This document shows positions 24,069 to 31,934 of a stretch of DNA of 44,521 nt, one piece after another. The position numbers and the translations under genes were made by a program. Numbering within the stretch: the first letter of the stretch is position 1; the number at the start of each line of letters is the position of its first letter. Origin of the DNA: Eubacteriales bacterium (GTDB taxonomy: Bacteria; Bacillota; Clostridia; Oscillospirales; Butyricicoccaceae); the NCBI GenBank assembly GCA_030523305.1, contig JAUNIY010000007.1, forward strand, positions 1 through 44,521, given 5' to 3'. The notes beneath the pieces were generated by a model that saw only the letters and a program-made list of their open reading frames with translations, was not told where the DNA came from and searched no databases.

Positions 24069-24602
24069 TTATCCTTCTTCACCGCCGTCATTTTTCCATT
24101 CCGGCGAAGCCAAAGAAGTGAGCAAATGCCCGATGTTATATACTGCCATCAGCGTCCAGCCAAACAGGATGGCAAATTGCGGCACAATCAGCGGGATCTT
24201 GAGGCCCTGCGTCGTGGGCATACGCGCAATATTGTTGAGAATCAAATCGTATGCCAGGATCGTGAGGAACACCGTGACGATAATTTCGATGGTGCGGCTG
24301 ACAATGCGCATCGTCCAAGCCGCTTTTTTGCTTTTAAAAAACACCGAAATGATATCCGCACGGATCTGCGAATCCTCCTTGCTGCCGTTGATGCCGCCGC
24401 AGAAATAAAACCAGATTGCAAAGCACAAAATTACTTCGTCGATGCCGAACAGGTTCATTTTCAATATATATCGCAACACGACTTCTGCGACCATGGCAAG
24501 AAAGATAACGAGGCCGGAAATCACAATGCAGCTTTGATAGACCCACGTCACAGCTCTTGCCAGAAAGGAGTTGCCCACTCCTTCAGTAAATTTTTTCAAC
24601 AT
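24069..24602 (-). CDS. dctQ: TRAP transporter small permease (DctQ)
   Basis: A 177-aa protein with four predicted membrane helices, the small subunit that helps DctM dock the substrate-loaded binding protein. Family blocks are EVVLRYILKMNLFGIDEVILC and the GSKEDSQIRADII loop. AGGAG lies about 12 nt from the ATG. It lies 38 nt after dctP. Confidence 0.92.
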   Translation of the reverse strand: MLKKFTEGVGNSFLARAVTWVYQSCIVISGLVIFLAMVAEVVLRYILKMNLFGIDEVILCFAIWFYFCGGINGSKEDSQIRADIISVFFKSKKAAWTMRIVSRTIEIIVTVFLTILAYDLILNNIARMPTTQGLKIPLIVPQFAILFGWTLMAVYNIGHLLTSLASPEWKNDGGEEG

Positions 24603-24640
24603 AACGCTTCCAACTCCTATCTTTACCGTTGCAATACGCC

Positions 24641-25702
24641 CTAGCCTTGTACTGCCTTTGCAGCGTTTTCGATATCCTCATTGATCAGATCAATATTCTC
24701 CTGACCAAAATAATCGATCAGCTGGTCCCAGATCTTGGCACGCACCTTCTCACCCACTTCGCTGCGCTGCTCGTCGGTAATCGGCAGAATTGTGATGCCG
24801 TCGTTTTTCAGGTCTTCGATACCGGCGTTCACATTATTTTCCGTCGTAACCAGCGACTGTGCAGACGCTTCCGCGCAAACCTCTTGGATGATGTCAACAT
24901 ATTCGTCCGGCAGTTTTTCTACCGTCTGCGGGGACATCAACATGACGTTGGCCTCCATGTACATATCCATGGCAAGGTAATACTTGGTGACGTCCGCAAA
25001 GTTCTGGTGCACCATGTAGGAGGGGATGCCGGTCATGCCGTCCATAACGCCGGTCTGCAAGGAGGTATAGGTATCGGTGTATGGAATGGAAATGGTGGAA
25101 TATCCCAATGCCTCAATGCCCAGCTGATAGGTCTCGGAGTTTGCAATACGGATCAGCGTGCCCTTGGACACATCTGGATCCAAGTAGTCTCCCAAATCCT
25201 TTGTGGAGAAAATCCCGTTGACGCCGTTGAGATAAAATCCCATGAAATGCATATCCGTCGCTTCGCAATGCTCGGCAAACAGCTGATAGGTGTTGGATTC
25301 CTCCGAACAAATATATCCGATTTCATCATAATTACTTGCCAAGAACGGGATGGTTGTGATGTCAAAAATAAGGTCGTATGTCGGATCCAAATAACCGAGC
25401 AGCATGTCGATGGAACCGTCCATGATGCCCTGATACTGTAAATCCGCACTGCCATACTGGTTGGCCGGATATACGTTGATTTCCACCGCTCCGTCCGTGC
25501 GTTTGTTTACTTCATCCGCAATCCAATACATCGCTTCGGTGGTCGGCAATCCTTCCGAATCCTGCCCCGTGAACACCAGCGAATAGGTGCCGCTGTCCTT
25601 GGACGTACCGGATGCACTGATCACGCCCTCGCTTGTGCAGCCAGCCATACAGGCGACCAGCAGCAAGCCGACGAGCGCCGTCGCAAAAATTCTTTTTTTC
25701 AT
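24641..25702 (-). CDS. dctP: TRAP transporter substrate-binding lipoprotein (DctP)
   Basis: A 353-aa solute-binding protein. The N-terminus has a lipoprotein signal (MKKRIFATALVGLLL) and a lipobox ending MAGC, so it is tethered to the outer face of the membrane. The core family pattern is visible (EAMYWIADEVNKRTDGAVEINVYP; GVMDGMTG; an Arg in TLIRIANSET that normally clamps the substrate carboxylate). The substrate is therefore an organic acid, identity unknown. First gene of the operon, with a strong promoter, long leader and operator array. GAAAGG lies about 13 nt from the ATG. Confidence 0.93.
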   Translation of the reverse strand: MKKRIFATALVGLLLVACMAGCTSEGVISASGTSKDSGTYSLVFTGQDSEGLPTTEAMYWIADEVNKRTDGAVEINVYPANQYGSADLQYQGIMDGSIDMLLGYLDPTYDLIFDITTIPFLASNYDEIGYICSEESNTYQLFAEHCEATDMHFMGFYLNGVNGIFSTKDLGDYLDPDVSKGTLIRIANSETYQLGIEALGYSTISIPYTDTYTSLQTGVMDGMTGIPSYMVHQNFADVTKYYLAMDMYMEANVMLMSPQTVEKLPDEYVDIIQEVCAEASAQSLVTTENNVNAGIEDLKNDGITILPITDEQRSEVGEKVRAKIWDQLIDYFGQENIDLINEDIENAAKAVQG

Positions 25703-25878
25703 GTTGTGTCAAACCTTTCTTCAAAAGTTCTATCGAAACACATTTTTCCTTCTCTACCAGAATCGCGCGGTTCTCCCCTGACCCATACGTCAGCGCACAG
25801 GCCACATGTTTTCCTGTCTCCTTTCCTCAAATGATGTGCAAACCTTTTTCCTGCAGGCGCCATGCATGGAAAAATATG
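25703..25878 (-). other. TRAP operon leader with a 5-codon upstream reading frame
   Basis: The leader from about 25930 to dctP is ~230 nt. Within it AAAGGAGA precedes an ATG at 25807 that opens MWPVR and stops at 25790. The ribosome site is better than that of dctP itself, so it may be a small regulatory uORF, or chance. Confidence 0.3.
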
Positions 25879-25921
25879 GCGACTTGTAGTCGTTGATTTT
25901 AAGTCATTGACTTCAAGTCAA
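25879..25921. repeat. Three tandem 15-bp palindromic operators, 14-bp period
   Basis: Copies at 25879-25893 (GCGACTTGTAGTCGT), 25893-25907 (TTGATTTTAAGTCAT) and 25907-25921 (TTGACTTCAAGTCAA). The last is a perfect 7-1-7 palindrome; the others keep GA-TTT/AAGTC-like arms. They lie just downstream of the predicted TRAP transcription start, the position of a repressor block. Confidence 0.75.
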
Positions 25922-25934
25922 TTATGTTGAACAA

Positions 25935-25964
25935 AGTATACCATCCACAGCACGGTATTGTCAA
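25935..25964 (-). promoter_or_regulatory. TRAP operon promoter, TTGACA-18-TATACT
   Basis: On minus, consensus TTGACA (25959-25964), 18 nt, TGG-TATACT (25935-25940). Start near 25929, with the operator array beginning about 8 nt further on. Confidence 0.85.
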
Positions 25965-26514
25965 GAACCAATTTGTGATTTTTGCACAGTTTTTTTCGTG
26001 CAAACAGCGTTAATTTATGGATATTTCTGCATTTCCACAATAAAAATATACAAAAATATCACCGCGTGCATTTGTAGAAAAACCACGCGGCGTTCACAAT
26101 GGATTCCGTTCTTTTATTTCCATTTGTACTCCATCCGGCCTGTCGGACGCAAGCGGGGACATCATGAAACATCCCGTCTCTTCTCCGTCAAAACAAGCAA
26201 AACATCATATTCTCTTCACTGCACAGGAATTTTGCACTGCCGACCTCGGCTGCAAAATTCCTGCTCAAATACATTTTTCCCGACATAAAACGCGCTTTTC
26301 TCCAAAACACTGGCACCATCTCCCCTTGCTCAGCATCTATTCCGCACGCGCATACCGGTCATTTTGCATGCAAATTTGCTTTGCATGCTCTATTCGCCTG
26401 CAAATGATATCGCGTGTCGGTTTATGGAATATATGGAAAAGCCTTGTTCGATTTTATCTGCTACACCGCTGCCATCTGGCATTCCGATGCGGATGCCGCA
26501 ATTCATATATAGAC
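25965..26514. other. 550-bp non-coding stretch with strong inverted repeats
   Basis: No gene with a ribosome site is seen. Two clear inverted repeats occur: CAGGAATTTTGCA/TGCAAAATTCCTG (26224-26236, 26251-26263, with inner GCCGA/TCGGC) and GCATGCAAA/TTTGCATGC (26366-26374, 26380-26388). Neither has a T-tract. Codon-like structure is lacking. It could be gene-decay residue or hold an unannotated RNA. Confidence 0.5.
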
Positions 26515-26549
26515 AAAAAGCGTCCGGCAGATCGCTCTGCCAGACGCTT
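26515..26549 (-). terminator. Terminator of the 33-aa micropeptide gene
   Basis: A 13-position stem with one mismatch, AAGCGTCcGGCAG/CTGCCaGACGCTT (26518-26530, 26537-26549), is followed on minus by TTTTTG. Confidence 0.85.
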
Positions 26550-26580
26550 CTTTCCAACTGAATATAATTGAACCAAACGT

Positions 26581-26682
26581 TTAATCTCTCGGCATCGTCT
26601 TGCCCTTGCCAACCGACATGGCATACGGTGCGTTGATAACGGTCTCTACATATGTCTTTGCAAGTCTCCGGAAGAAATTCAT
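26581..26682 (-). CDS. 33-aa micropeptide, function unknown
   Basis: Begins MNFFRRLAKTYVETVINAP and ends in KTMPRD. The first ~19 residues could form an amphipathic helix with basic residues at one side; the rest is glycine/lysine-rich. AAGAGGT lies 9 nt before the ATG. An extended -10 (TGGTATCAT) is just upstream at about 26703-26711. A strong terminator follows 30 nt after the stop, so this is a free-standing transcription unit. No family recognised. It is not related to the micropeptides at 40.9-41.3 kb. Confidence 0.6.
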   Translation of the reverse strand: MNFFRRLAKTYVETVINAPYAMSVGKGKTMPRD

Positions 26683-27034
26683 AACAATTACCTCTTTTCA
26701 AATGATACCAGTTTCGCATCAGGAGGCGGTTTTTGCACAACTGCATGTTTCCTGCACAGTCCGTTCCCCTTTTGTTGCCTCTATCATACGCCAAAGCCTG
26801 CGCATTGTCCAGCGCAACGCTGCACAAAATATACAAATATCACTATATTTTTTTGTGTATAATTACATCATTTTGTGCAAAATATATAAAATCCTTCCTT
26901 TTATTATTATATCTATTTTTTCATCCGTTTGCTTTGCAGTTTCATCGATATTGTTTGCTGATTTTCCTATATTTTTCATCTTTGTATCCGTTTTTGCAGG
27001 ATATTCTCCCACGCCGCAACGGTTTTCCGAAGCG
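26683..27034. other. AT-rich intergenic region
   Basis: Holds the extended -10 of the micropeptide gene at its left end. Otherwise it is very AT-rich (26830-27000), with no gene or clear structure seen. The right end meets the gal operon terminator. Confidence 0.5.
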
Positions 27035-27067
27035 AAAAGCGGGCGGCTGGAAATCCAGCCGCCCGCT
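27035..27067 (-). terminator. Terminator of the galK-galE-galT operon
   Basis: A 13-bp perfect stem AGCGGGCGGCTGG/CCAGCCGCCCGCT (27038-27050, 27055-27067) with a 4-nt loop is followed by TTTTCG on minus, 38 nt after galT. Confidence 0.88.
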
Positions 27068-27104
27068 CCGTCAAGGGAAATCGCGCATGATATGCAAAGA
27101 AAAC

Positions 27105-28595
27105 TCAGCCCACAGAGCGGACAAACCGCAAAAACGCCTGCTTGCCAGCGGCATCGCGTTTGAACACACCGGCATGCTCCAGAACCTTGGAGAACACAAC
27201 GCCGACTTCCTTTTGTATGATGTCCATCGCGTTGTCCGCGGTAAAGGTATAGCGCGTGCGCAGCGTATCCGCCCAATCTGCATGTTTTTCAATGCGTGCA
27301 TCTGCGCGAATGTCCGCACCGCACACCAGGGCATCGGCCAGCAGGGATAGCTCCTCCTTGAGCCGCGCCGGCAATACGGCGAGGCCCATGACCTCAATCA
27401 GGCCGATGTTTTCCTTTTTGATATGGTGTAGCTCCGCATGCGGGTGATAGACACCGAGCGGATGCTCCTCGGTCGTGATGTTGTTGCGCAGCACAAGATC
27501 CAGCTCAAATTTGCCATCCCGCTGTCGTGCAATCGGCGTGATGGTGTTGTGCGGCTCGCCGTCGGTTTCTGCGAAGACAAACGCCGCTTCATCGGTATAG
27601 CCGCGCCATGCCGCAAGGATTTTCGCACCCAGCTCAACCAGTGCATGGTCGTCCGCACTGCGCAGGCGGATGACGGACATCGGCCATTTGACAATGCCGG
27701 CTTCCACCTGGTCAAATCCGGCGAACGTCAGCGGCGTTTCCACCGGCGCCTTTTCCATGGCAAAGGTATAATGTCCGCCCTGGAAATGGTCGTGCGCCAA
27801 AATGGAGCCGCCGACGATCGGCAGATCCGCATTGGAGCCAACAAAGTAATGCGGGAATTGTCTGACAAAATCCAGCAGTTTGCGGAACGTTGCCGGCTCG
27901 ATTTTCATCGGCGTATGCTGGGAATTGAACACAATACAGTGCTCATTGTAATATACATACGGCGAATACTGTAAGAACCATGCGCTGTCGTTGATGGTGA
28001 CCGGAATAATCCGATGGTTCTGGCGCGCCGGATGGTTGACGCGTCCGGCATAGCCCTCGTTTTCCCGGCACAGCAAGCACTTCGGATACGACGCCTGCGG
28101 CATCAGCTTGGCGGCTGCAATTGCCTTCGGGTCCTTTTCCGGCTTGGACAGGTTGATCGTAATGTCCAGATCGCCATACACTGTCGGCGCAATCCACTTG
28201 ACATCCTTTGCAATGCGGTCTCGGCGGATATAGTTGGTATCCTGGCTGAATTTATAGTACCAGTCGGTCGCCGCCTGCGGGGACTGCGCATAGCGCTGCG
28301 CAAACGTCCGCTGTACCTGGCTCGGCGGCGGCGTGAGGACGCCCATCAGCTTGGTATCGAACAAATCGCGGTACACGATGCTGTTTTCGGTCAGCGCGCC
28401 GGTTTCCAGCGCGCAGTCGCACAGGCTATCCAGAATTTCCGGCAACGGCATGTCTGCCGCTTGCGCCGGTTCTTCGTAGCTGTCCGCGCCGACAACCTGT
28501 AATATCTGATTGATCGCCCACACTTCGTCCGCTTTTTCGATCAGACCGTTGGCTTCGGCATAGTTGACGAGCGCTTTGATGCTTTTGTTTAACAT
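27105..28595 (-). CDS. galT: UDP-glucose--hexose-1-phosphate uridylyltransferase (class II GalT)
   Basis: A 496-aa enzyme of the Firmicutes-type GalT family, longer than and only distantly related to E. coli GalT. It exchanges UMP between UDP-glucose and galactose-1-phosphate. Visible are the family N-terminus MLNKSIKALVNYAEANGL, PQASYPKCLLCRENEGYAGR, and the catalytic histidine block GGSILAHDHFQGGHY. GAGGG overlaps the galE stop region 9 nt upstream, so it is coupled to galE. Last gene of galK-galE-galT. Confidence 0.96.
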   Translation of the reverse strand: MLNKSIKALVNYAEANGLIEKADEVWAINQILQVVGADSYEEPAQAADMPLPEILDSLCDCALETGALTENSIVYRDLFDTKLMGVLTPPPSQVQRTFAQRYAQSPQAATDWYYKFSQDTNYIRRDRIAKDVKWIAPTVYGDLDITINLSKPEKDPKAIAAAKLMPQASYPKCLLCRENEGYAGRVNHPARQNHRIIPVTINDSAWFLQYSPYVYYNEHCIVFNSQHTPMKIEPATFRKLLDFVRQFPHYFVGSNADLPIVGGSILAHDHFQGGHYTFAMEKAPVETPLTFAGFDQVEAGIVKWPMSVIRLRSADDHALVELGAKILAAWRGYTDEAAFVFAETDGEPHNTITPIARQRDGKFELDLVLRNNITTEEHPLGVYHPHAELHHIKKENIGLIEVMGLAVLPARLKEELSLLADALVCGADIRADARIEKHADWADTLRTRYTFTADNAMDIIQKEVGVVFSKVLEHAGVFKRDAAGKQAFLRFVRSVG

Positions 28596-28604
28596 ATCAG
28601 ACCC

Positions 28605-29594
28605 TCACTTTGCAAAACCATTCGGATGGTTTTTGTGCCAATTCCATGCTGTAGAAATGATCTCCTCCAGATCGGCGTGCTGCGGGTTCCAGCCAAGGAC
28701 GCTGCGCGCCTTGTCGCTGGATGCAATCAGCTGCGCCGGATCGCCCGCGCGGCGCGGTACCGTTTCCGCCGGGATCGGGTGCCCGGTCACCTTGCGCGCC
28801 GTGTCAATGACCTCTTTGACCGTAAAACCAACGCCATTGCCGAGGTTAAAGATATTGTTTTCCCCGCCGGCCATCAGATAGTCCATGGCAAGGATATGCG
28901 CCTGTGCCAGATCGGTAACATGGATGTAATCGCGGATGCAGGTGCCGTCCTTGGTGTCATAATCATCGCCGAAAATGGAAATTTTCTCGCGCTGGCCATT
29001 TGGGACCTGCAAAATCAACGGGATCAGATGGGTTTCCGGGCTGTGCGCTTCGCCGATCTTACCGGACACATGTGCGCCGCAGGCATTGAAATACCGCAGC
29101 GATACAAACCGCAGGCCATGTGCTGCGCTTGTCCATTGGAACATTTTTTCCATGGACAGCTTGGTCTCGCCATAGCAGTTGGTCGGCTTGGTACGGTCGG
29201 TCTCCAAAATCGGCACACGCTCCGGCTCGCCATAGGTTGCCGCCGTTGAGGAAAAGACGATCTTTCCGATGTTATGCGCCACCATGGATTCCAGCAGCAC
29301 CTTGGTGCCGCACAGATTGTTGTCATAATATTTCAGCGGGTCCACCATGGATTCGCCGACCAGGGAATTGGCCGCGAAATGGATGACACCGTCAATCGGC
29401 TCGTTGTCAAAGACAGAATCGATAAACGCCCTGTCGCGGATATCGCCCTGATAAAATTTTGCCTTCGGATGTACGGCTTCGATATGCCCGGTTTCCAGGT
29501 TATCCGCGATAACGACCTCGCGCCCCGCGTCGATCAGCTCATATACGGTGTGCGAGCCGATGTAGCCCGCGCCGCCCAGTACCAAAATTGCCAT
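28605..29594 (-). CDS. galE: UDP-glucose 4-epimerase (gal operon copy)
   Basis: A 329-aa short-chain dehydrogenase-type epimerase interconverting UDP-galactose and UDP-glucose. NAD-binding GGAGYIGSHT; catalytic Ser in SSTAATYGEP and Tyr/Lys in YGETK. AAAGGAGG lies 7 nt before the ATG at 29594. It sits 14 nt after galK and is coupled to galT. A second, clearly different galE lies at 37507-38523. Confidence 0.96.
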   Translation of the reverse strand: MAILVLGGAGYIGSHTVYELIDAGREVVIADNLETGHIEAVHPKAKFYQGDIRDRAFIDSVFDNEPIDGVIHFAANSLVGESMVDPLKYYDNNLCGTKVLLESMVAHNIGKIVFSSTAATYGEPERVPILETDRTKPTNCYGETKLSMEKMFQWTSAAHGLRFVSLRYFNACGAHVSGKIGEAHSPETHLIPLILQVPNGQREKISIFGDDYDTKDGTCIRDYIHVTDLAQAHILAMDYLMAGGENNIFNLGNGVGFTVKEVIDTARKVTGHPIPAETVPRRAGDPAQLIASSDKARSVLGWNPQHADLEEIISTAWNWHKNHPNGFAK

Positions 29595-29608
29595 GGTTTT
29601 TCCTCCTT

Positions 29609-30904
29609 TTACGACATCAGCACCACGCCGCCCGCCGGATGGATGGTCAGCACATGACACATATCTTTTCCCAAAACAGATTCGATGGTTGCTTTGAAAT
29701 ATGGCAGCAGGTCATTGGGGACAAATGCCTGGATCGTGCCGGCAAAGCCGCCGCCATGCACGCGCACCGCGCCGCGGTCGCCTAAAATATTTTCCGCCAA
29801 TGCCAGCGCGATCGACATATCCTGCTTTTCCGGATTGACGCCGGTATAGACATTTTGCAGATACATCGCGGACGAACGTCCCGAGCGGCGCACCAGCTGC
29901 CGGAAGCGTTCAAAATTCCCCTTCTGTAACGCTTCCTTTTCCTCTACAGCGCGGCGGTTTTCCGCAAAGAAATGCATTGCGCGCAGCACCGCACGGTCGC
30001 CGAGCTGACGGCGCAGCGACGGGATCGAGCGCAAAAATTCCGCTTCATCTACCTCGCGCAGCACCGTCTTGCCAAACGCTGCGGCAACCTCGCCCATTTC
30101 GCGCGGGATGGCTGCGTATTCGCCCGTCAGCTCCGCATGATCCCCGCCGGTGTCGATGATACACAGCGAATGCTCGCTAGCACGCATGTCATACGAAATG
30201 CGGCGCACCGACGGCTCCGCTTCGTTTTGAAAATCAATCGAAATGATGCCGCCGACAGAGGACGCCATCTGATCCATCAGGCCGCACGGCTTGCCAAAAT
30301 AGATGTTTTCCGCATACTGGCCGATTTCCGCAATATCGATTGCCGTCAGGCGGCTGTCACAGAAAAAGCGGTTCATGATGACGCCGACCATGGTCTCGTA
30401 TGCCGCGGAGGACGACAGCCCCGAGCCGCTCAGGACGTTGCTGGTCATATAGGCATCAAAGCCCCGAACCTCAAAGCCACGTTTGTGCGCCGCCGCCGCA
30501 ACGCCGCGGATGAGCGCCGCCGTGCGATTGGTTTCGTCGGGATGCGGGGTCAAGTCGGTCAAATCGATCTCGTCCAGCGGATACCCCTCCGACTGGATGC
30601 GCACCGTCATGCCATCGTTGGGCGCGGCGCAGGAAACAATATCCAAATTGACGCTGGCCGCCAGCACATTGCCGTGCTGGTGGTCGGTATGGTTGCCGCC
30701 CAGCTCCGTGCGCCCAGGCGCGCTGAACAGCTCGACTTCATCCTTTCGGCCGAAGGTTGTGCGGAATCCATCGATCACATGCAGCAGGCGGCTGCGATAG
30801 CCGTCCAGCTGCTCGCTGCCGCTGTTGCAGCCATACACTTCACAGATCACCGTATCCGCCGCGCCGGTGCGCAGGGAAAGCTCCGCTTGGTTCAAAAGAA
30901 TCAA
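29609..30904 (-). CDS. galK: Galactokinase
   Basis: A 431-aa GHMP kinase phosphorylating galactose at C1. Signature GRTELGGNHTDHQHGNV (galactokinase motif), ATP loop GSGLSSSAAYE, and C-terminal GGGFAGTIQAF. The start is taken as TTG at 30904, with GAGGTG 7 nt upstream; no ATG fits. At 431 aa it is ~40 residues longer than typical bacterial GalK, the excess being at the N-terminus (GCNSGSEQLDGYRSRLL), a form common in Clostridia. First gene of the gal operon, divergent from the AraC gene. Confidence 0.95.
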   Translation of the reverse strand: MILLNQAELSLRTGAADTVICEVYGCNSGSEQLDGYRSRLLHVIDGFRTTFGRKDEVELFSAPGRTELGGNHTDHQHGNVLAASVNLDIVSCAAPNDGMTVRIQSEGYPLDEIDLTDLTPHPDETNRTAALIRGVAAAAHKRGFEVRGFDAYMTSNVLSGSGLSSSAAYETMVGVIMNRFFCDSRLTAIDIAEIGQYAENIYFGKPCGLMDQMASSVGGIISIDFQNEAEPSVRRISYDMRASEHSLCIIDTGGDHAELTGEYAAIPREMGEVAAAFGKTVLREVDEAEFLRSIPSLRRQLGDRAVLRAMHFFAENRRAVEEKEALQKGNFERFRQLVRRSGRSSAMYLQNVYTGVNPEKQDMSIALALAENILGDRGAVRVHGGGFAGTIQAFVPNDLLPYFKATIESVLGKDMCHVLTIHPAGGVVLMS

Positions 30905-30992
30905 AACAGTTCACCTCGTTTTTGTATCCATAGCTTTTATCAAGTGCTTGTGTTACAATAATACCATCTATCCAGCCAAAGGGGGCTTTTCG

Positions 30993-31868
30993 ATGGAAGA
31001 CTCGTATGTACGGACAATGGAAGGGACCGAACCGCAATTCCATGAGCTGCATCTGTGCTTTTTCGGCCATTCCGTCTGCCATCCCGGCCATCGCTTCGGG
31101 CCGTCCGTGCGCCCGGTGCATATCCTTCATTATATCTTGGAGGGCAAGGGACAATACCACCTGGACGGCCGCACCTACTCGCTGGGGCCGGAACAGGGCT
31201 TTTTGATCGAACCCAATGTCATGACGTCCTACGAAGCGGATCAAACGCATCCGTGGACCTATCTGTGGGTCGGGTTTGACGGGAGCTGCGCGCAAAAGCT
31301 GCTCGGCCAGCTCGGCCTGTCGCACCGCACGCCCACCTTTTCCGCCAGCTGCGGTGTTCGCTTGTCCGAAATTATCGGGCAGATGCTGGAACACGAATCT
31401 GCTGGGCTGGAGCACGAGCTGTACATGCAGTCGCAGCTCTACCGCTTTTTTGCTTGCCTGTCGCACGATCTTTCCGACCAGGACAGCCGCTTCCAGCTGG
31501 AACGCCAGAATTATTATGTGCGTGCCGCAACCGCATTTATTCAGCAGCATTATGCCGACGACATCCGCGTGCAGACGATCGCGGACCACATCGGTATCAG
31601 CCGCAATTACCTGTCAACGCTGTTTCAGAACATTCTTCAAGAATCCCCGCATGCATATCTGGCGAACTTCCGCCTGAGCCGCGCCATGGAACAGCTGACC
31701 ATCACAGACCTGCCGGTCGGCGCGATCGCCAGCATGTGCGGCTACCGCGACCCGCTGGTGTTCTCCAAAGCGTTCAAGCTGAAAACCGGCCTGACGCCGA
31801 CGCAGTACCGCAAAACCGACCGGGAAAAACAGCACATGAGCATCAAACAGCTGAAAAAAGGGCGATGA
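30993..31868 (+). CDS. AraC-family transcription regulator
   Basis: A 291-aa regulator. The N-terminal cupin-like sensor domain has RPVHILHYILEGKGQYHLDG and LGPEQGFLIEPN. The C-terminal two-helix-turn-helix DNA-binding domain includes IADHIGISRNYLSTLFQN and the signature GAIASMCGYRDPLVFSKAFK. GGGGG lies close to the ATG. It lies between galK (divergent, 88-nt gap) and the alpha-galactosidase, so it probably activates one or both in response to galactosides, as MsmR/RafR-type regulators do. A CAAG/CTTG dyad is present in the shared gap. Confidence 0.9.
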   Translation: MEDSYVRTMEGTEPQFHELHLCFFGHSVCHPGHRFGPSVRPVHILHYILEGKGQYHLDGRTYSLGPEQGFLIEPNVMTSYEADQTHPWTYLWVGFDGSCAQKLLGQLGLSHRTPTFSASCGVRLSEIIGQMLEHESAGLEHELYMQSQLYRFFACLSHDLSDQDSRFQLERQNYYVRAATAFIQQHYADDIRVQTIADHIGISRNYLSTLFQNILQESPHAYLANFRLSRAMEQLTITDLPVGAIASMCGYRDPLVFSKAFKLKTGLTPTQYRKTDREKQHMSIKQLKKGR

Positions 31869-31877
31869 TTGCCGGAG

Positions 31878-31906
31878 ACCGGCGCAGAGAACTGCGCCGG
31901 TTTTTT
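31878..31906 (+). terminator. Terminator of the AraC gene
   Basis: A 9-bp stem ACCGGCGCA/TGCGCCGGT (31878-31886, 31893-31901) is followed by TTTTT, 10 nt after the stop. Confidence 0.92.
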
Positions 31907-31934
31907 GTGGCATACAAGAAAAATACGCTCCGGC

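Noticed and set aside
26600-27350. Open frames on plus of 187 and 205 codons in the galT 3' region
   Set aside because: They span the gal terminator and run antisense into galT; no start signal or recognisable domain.
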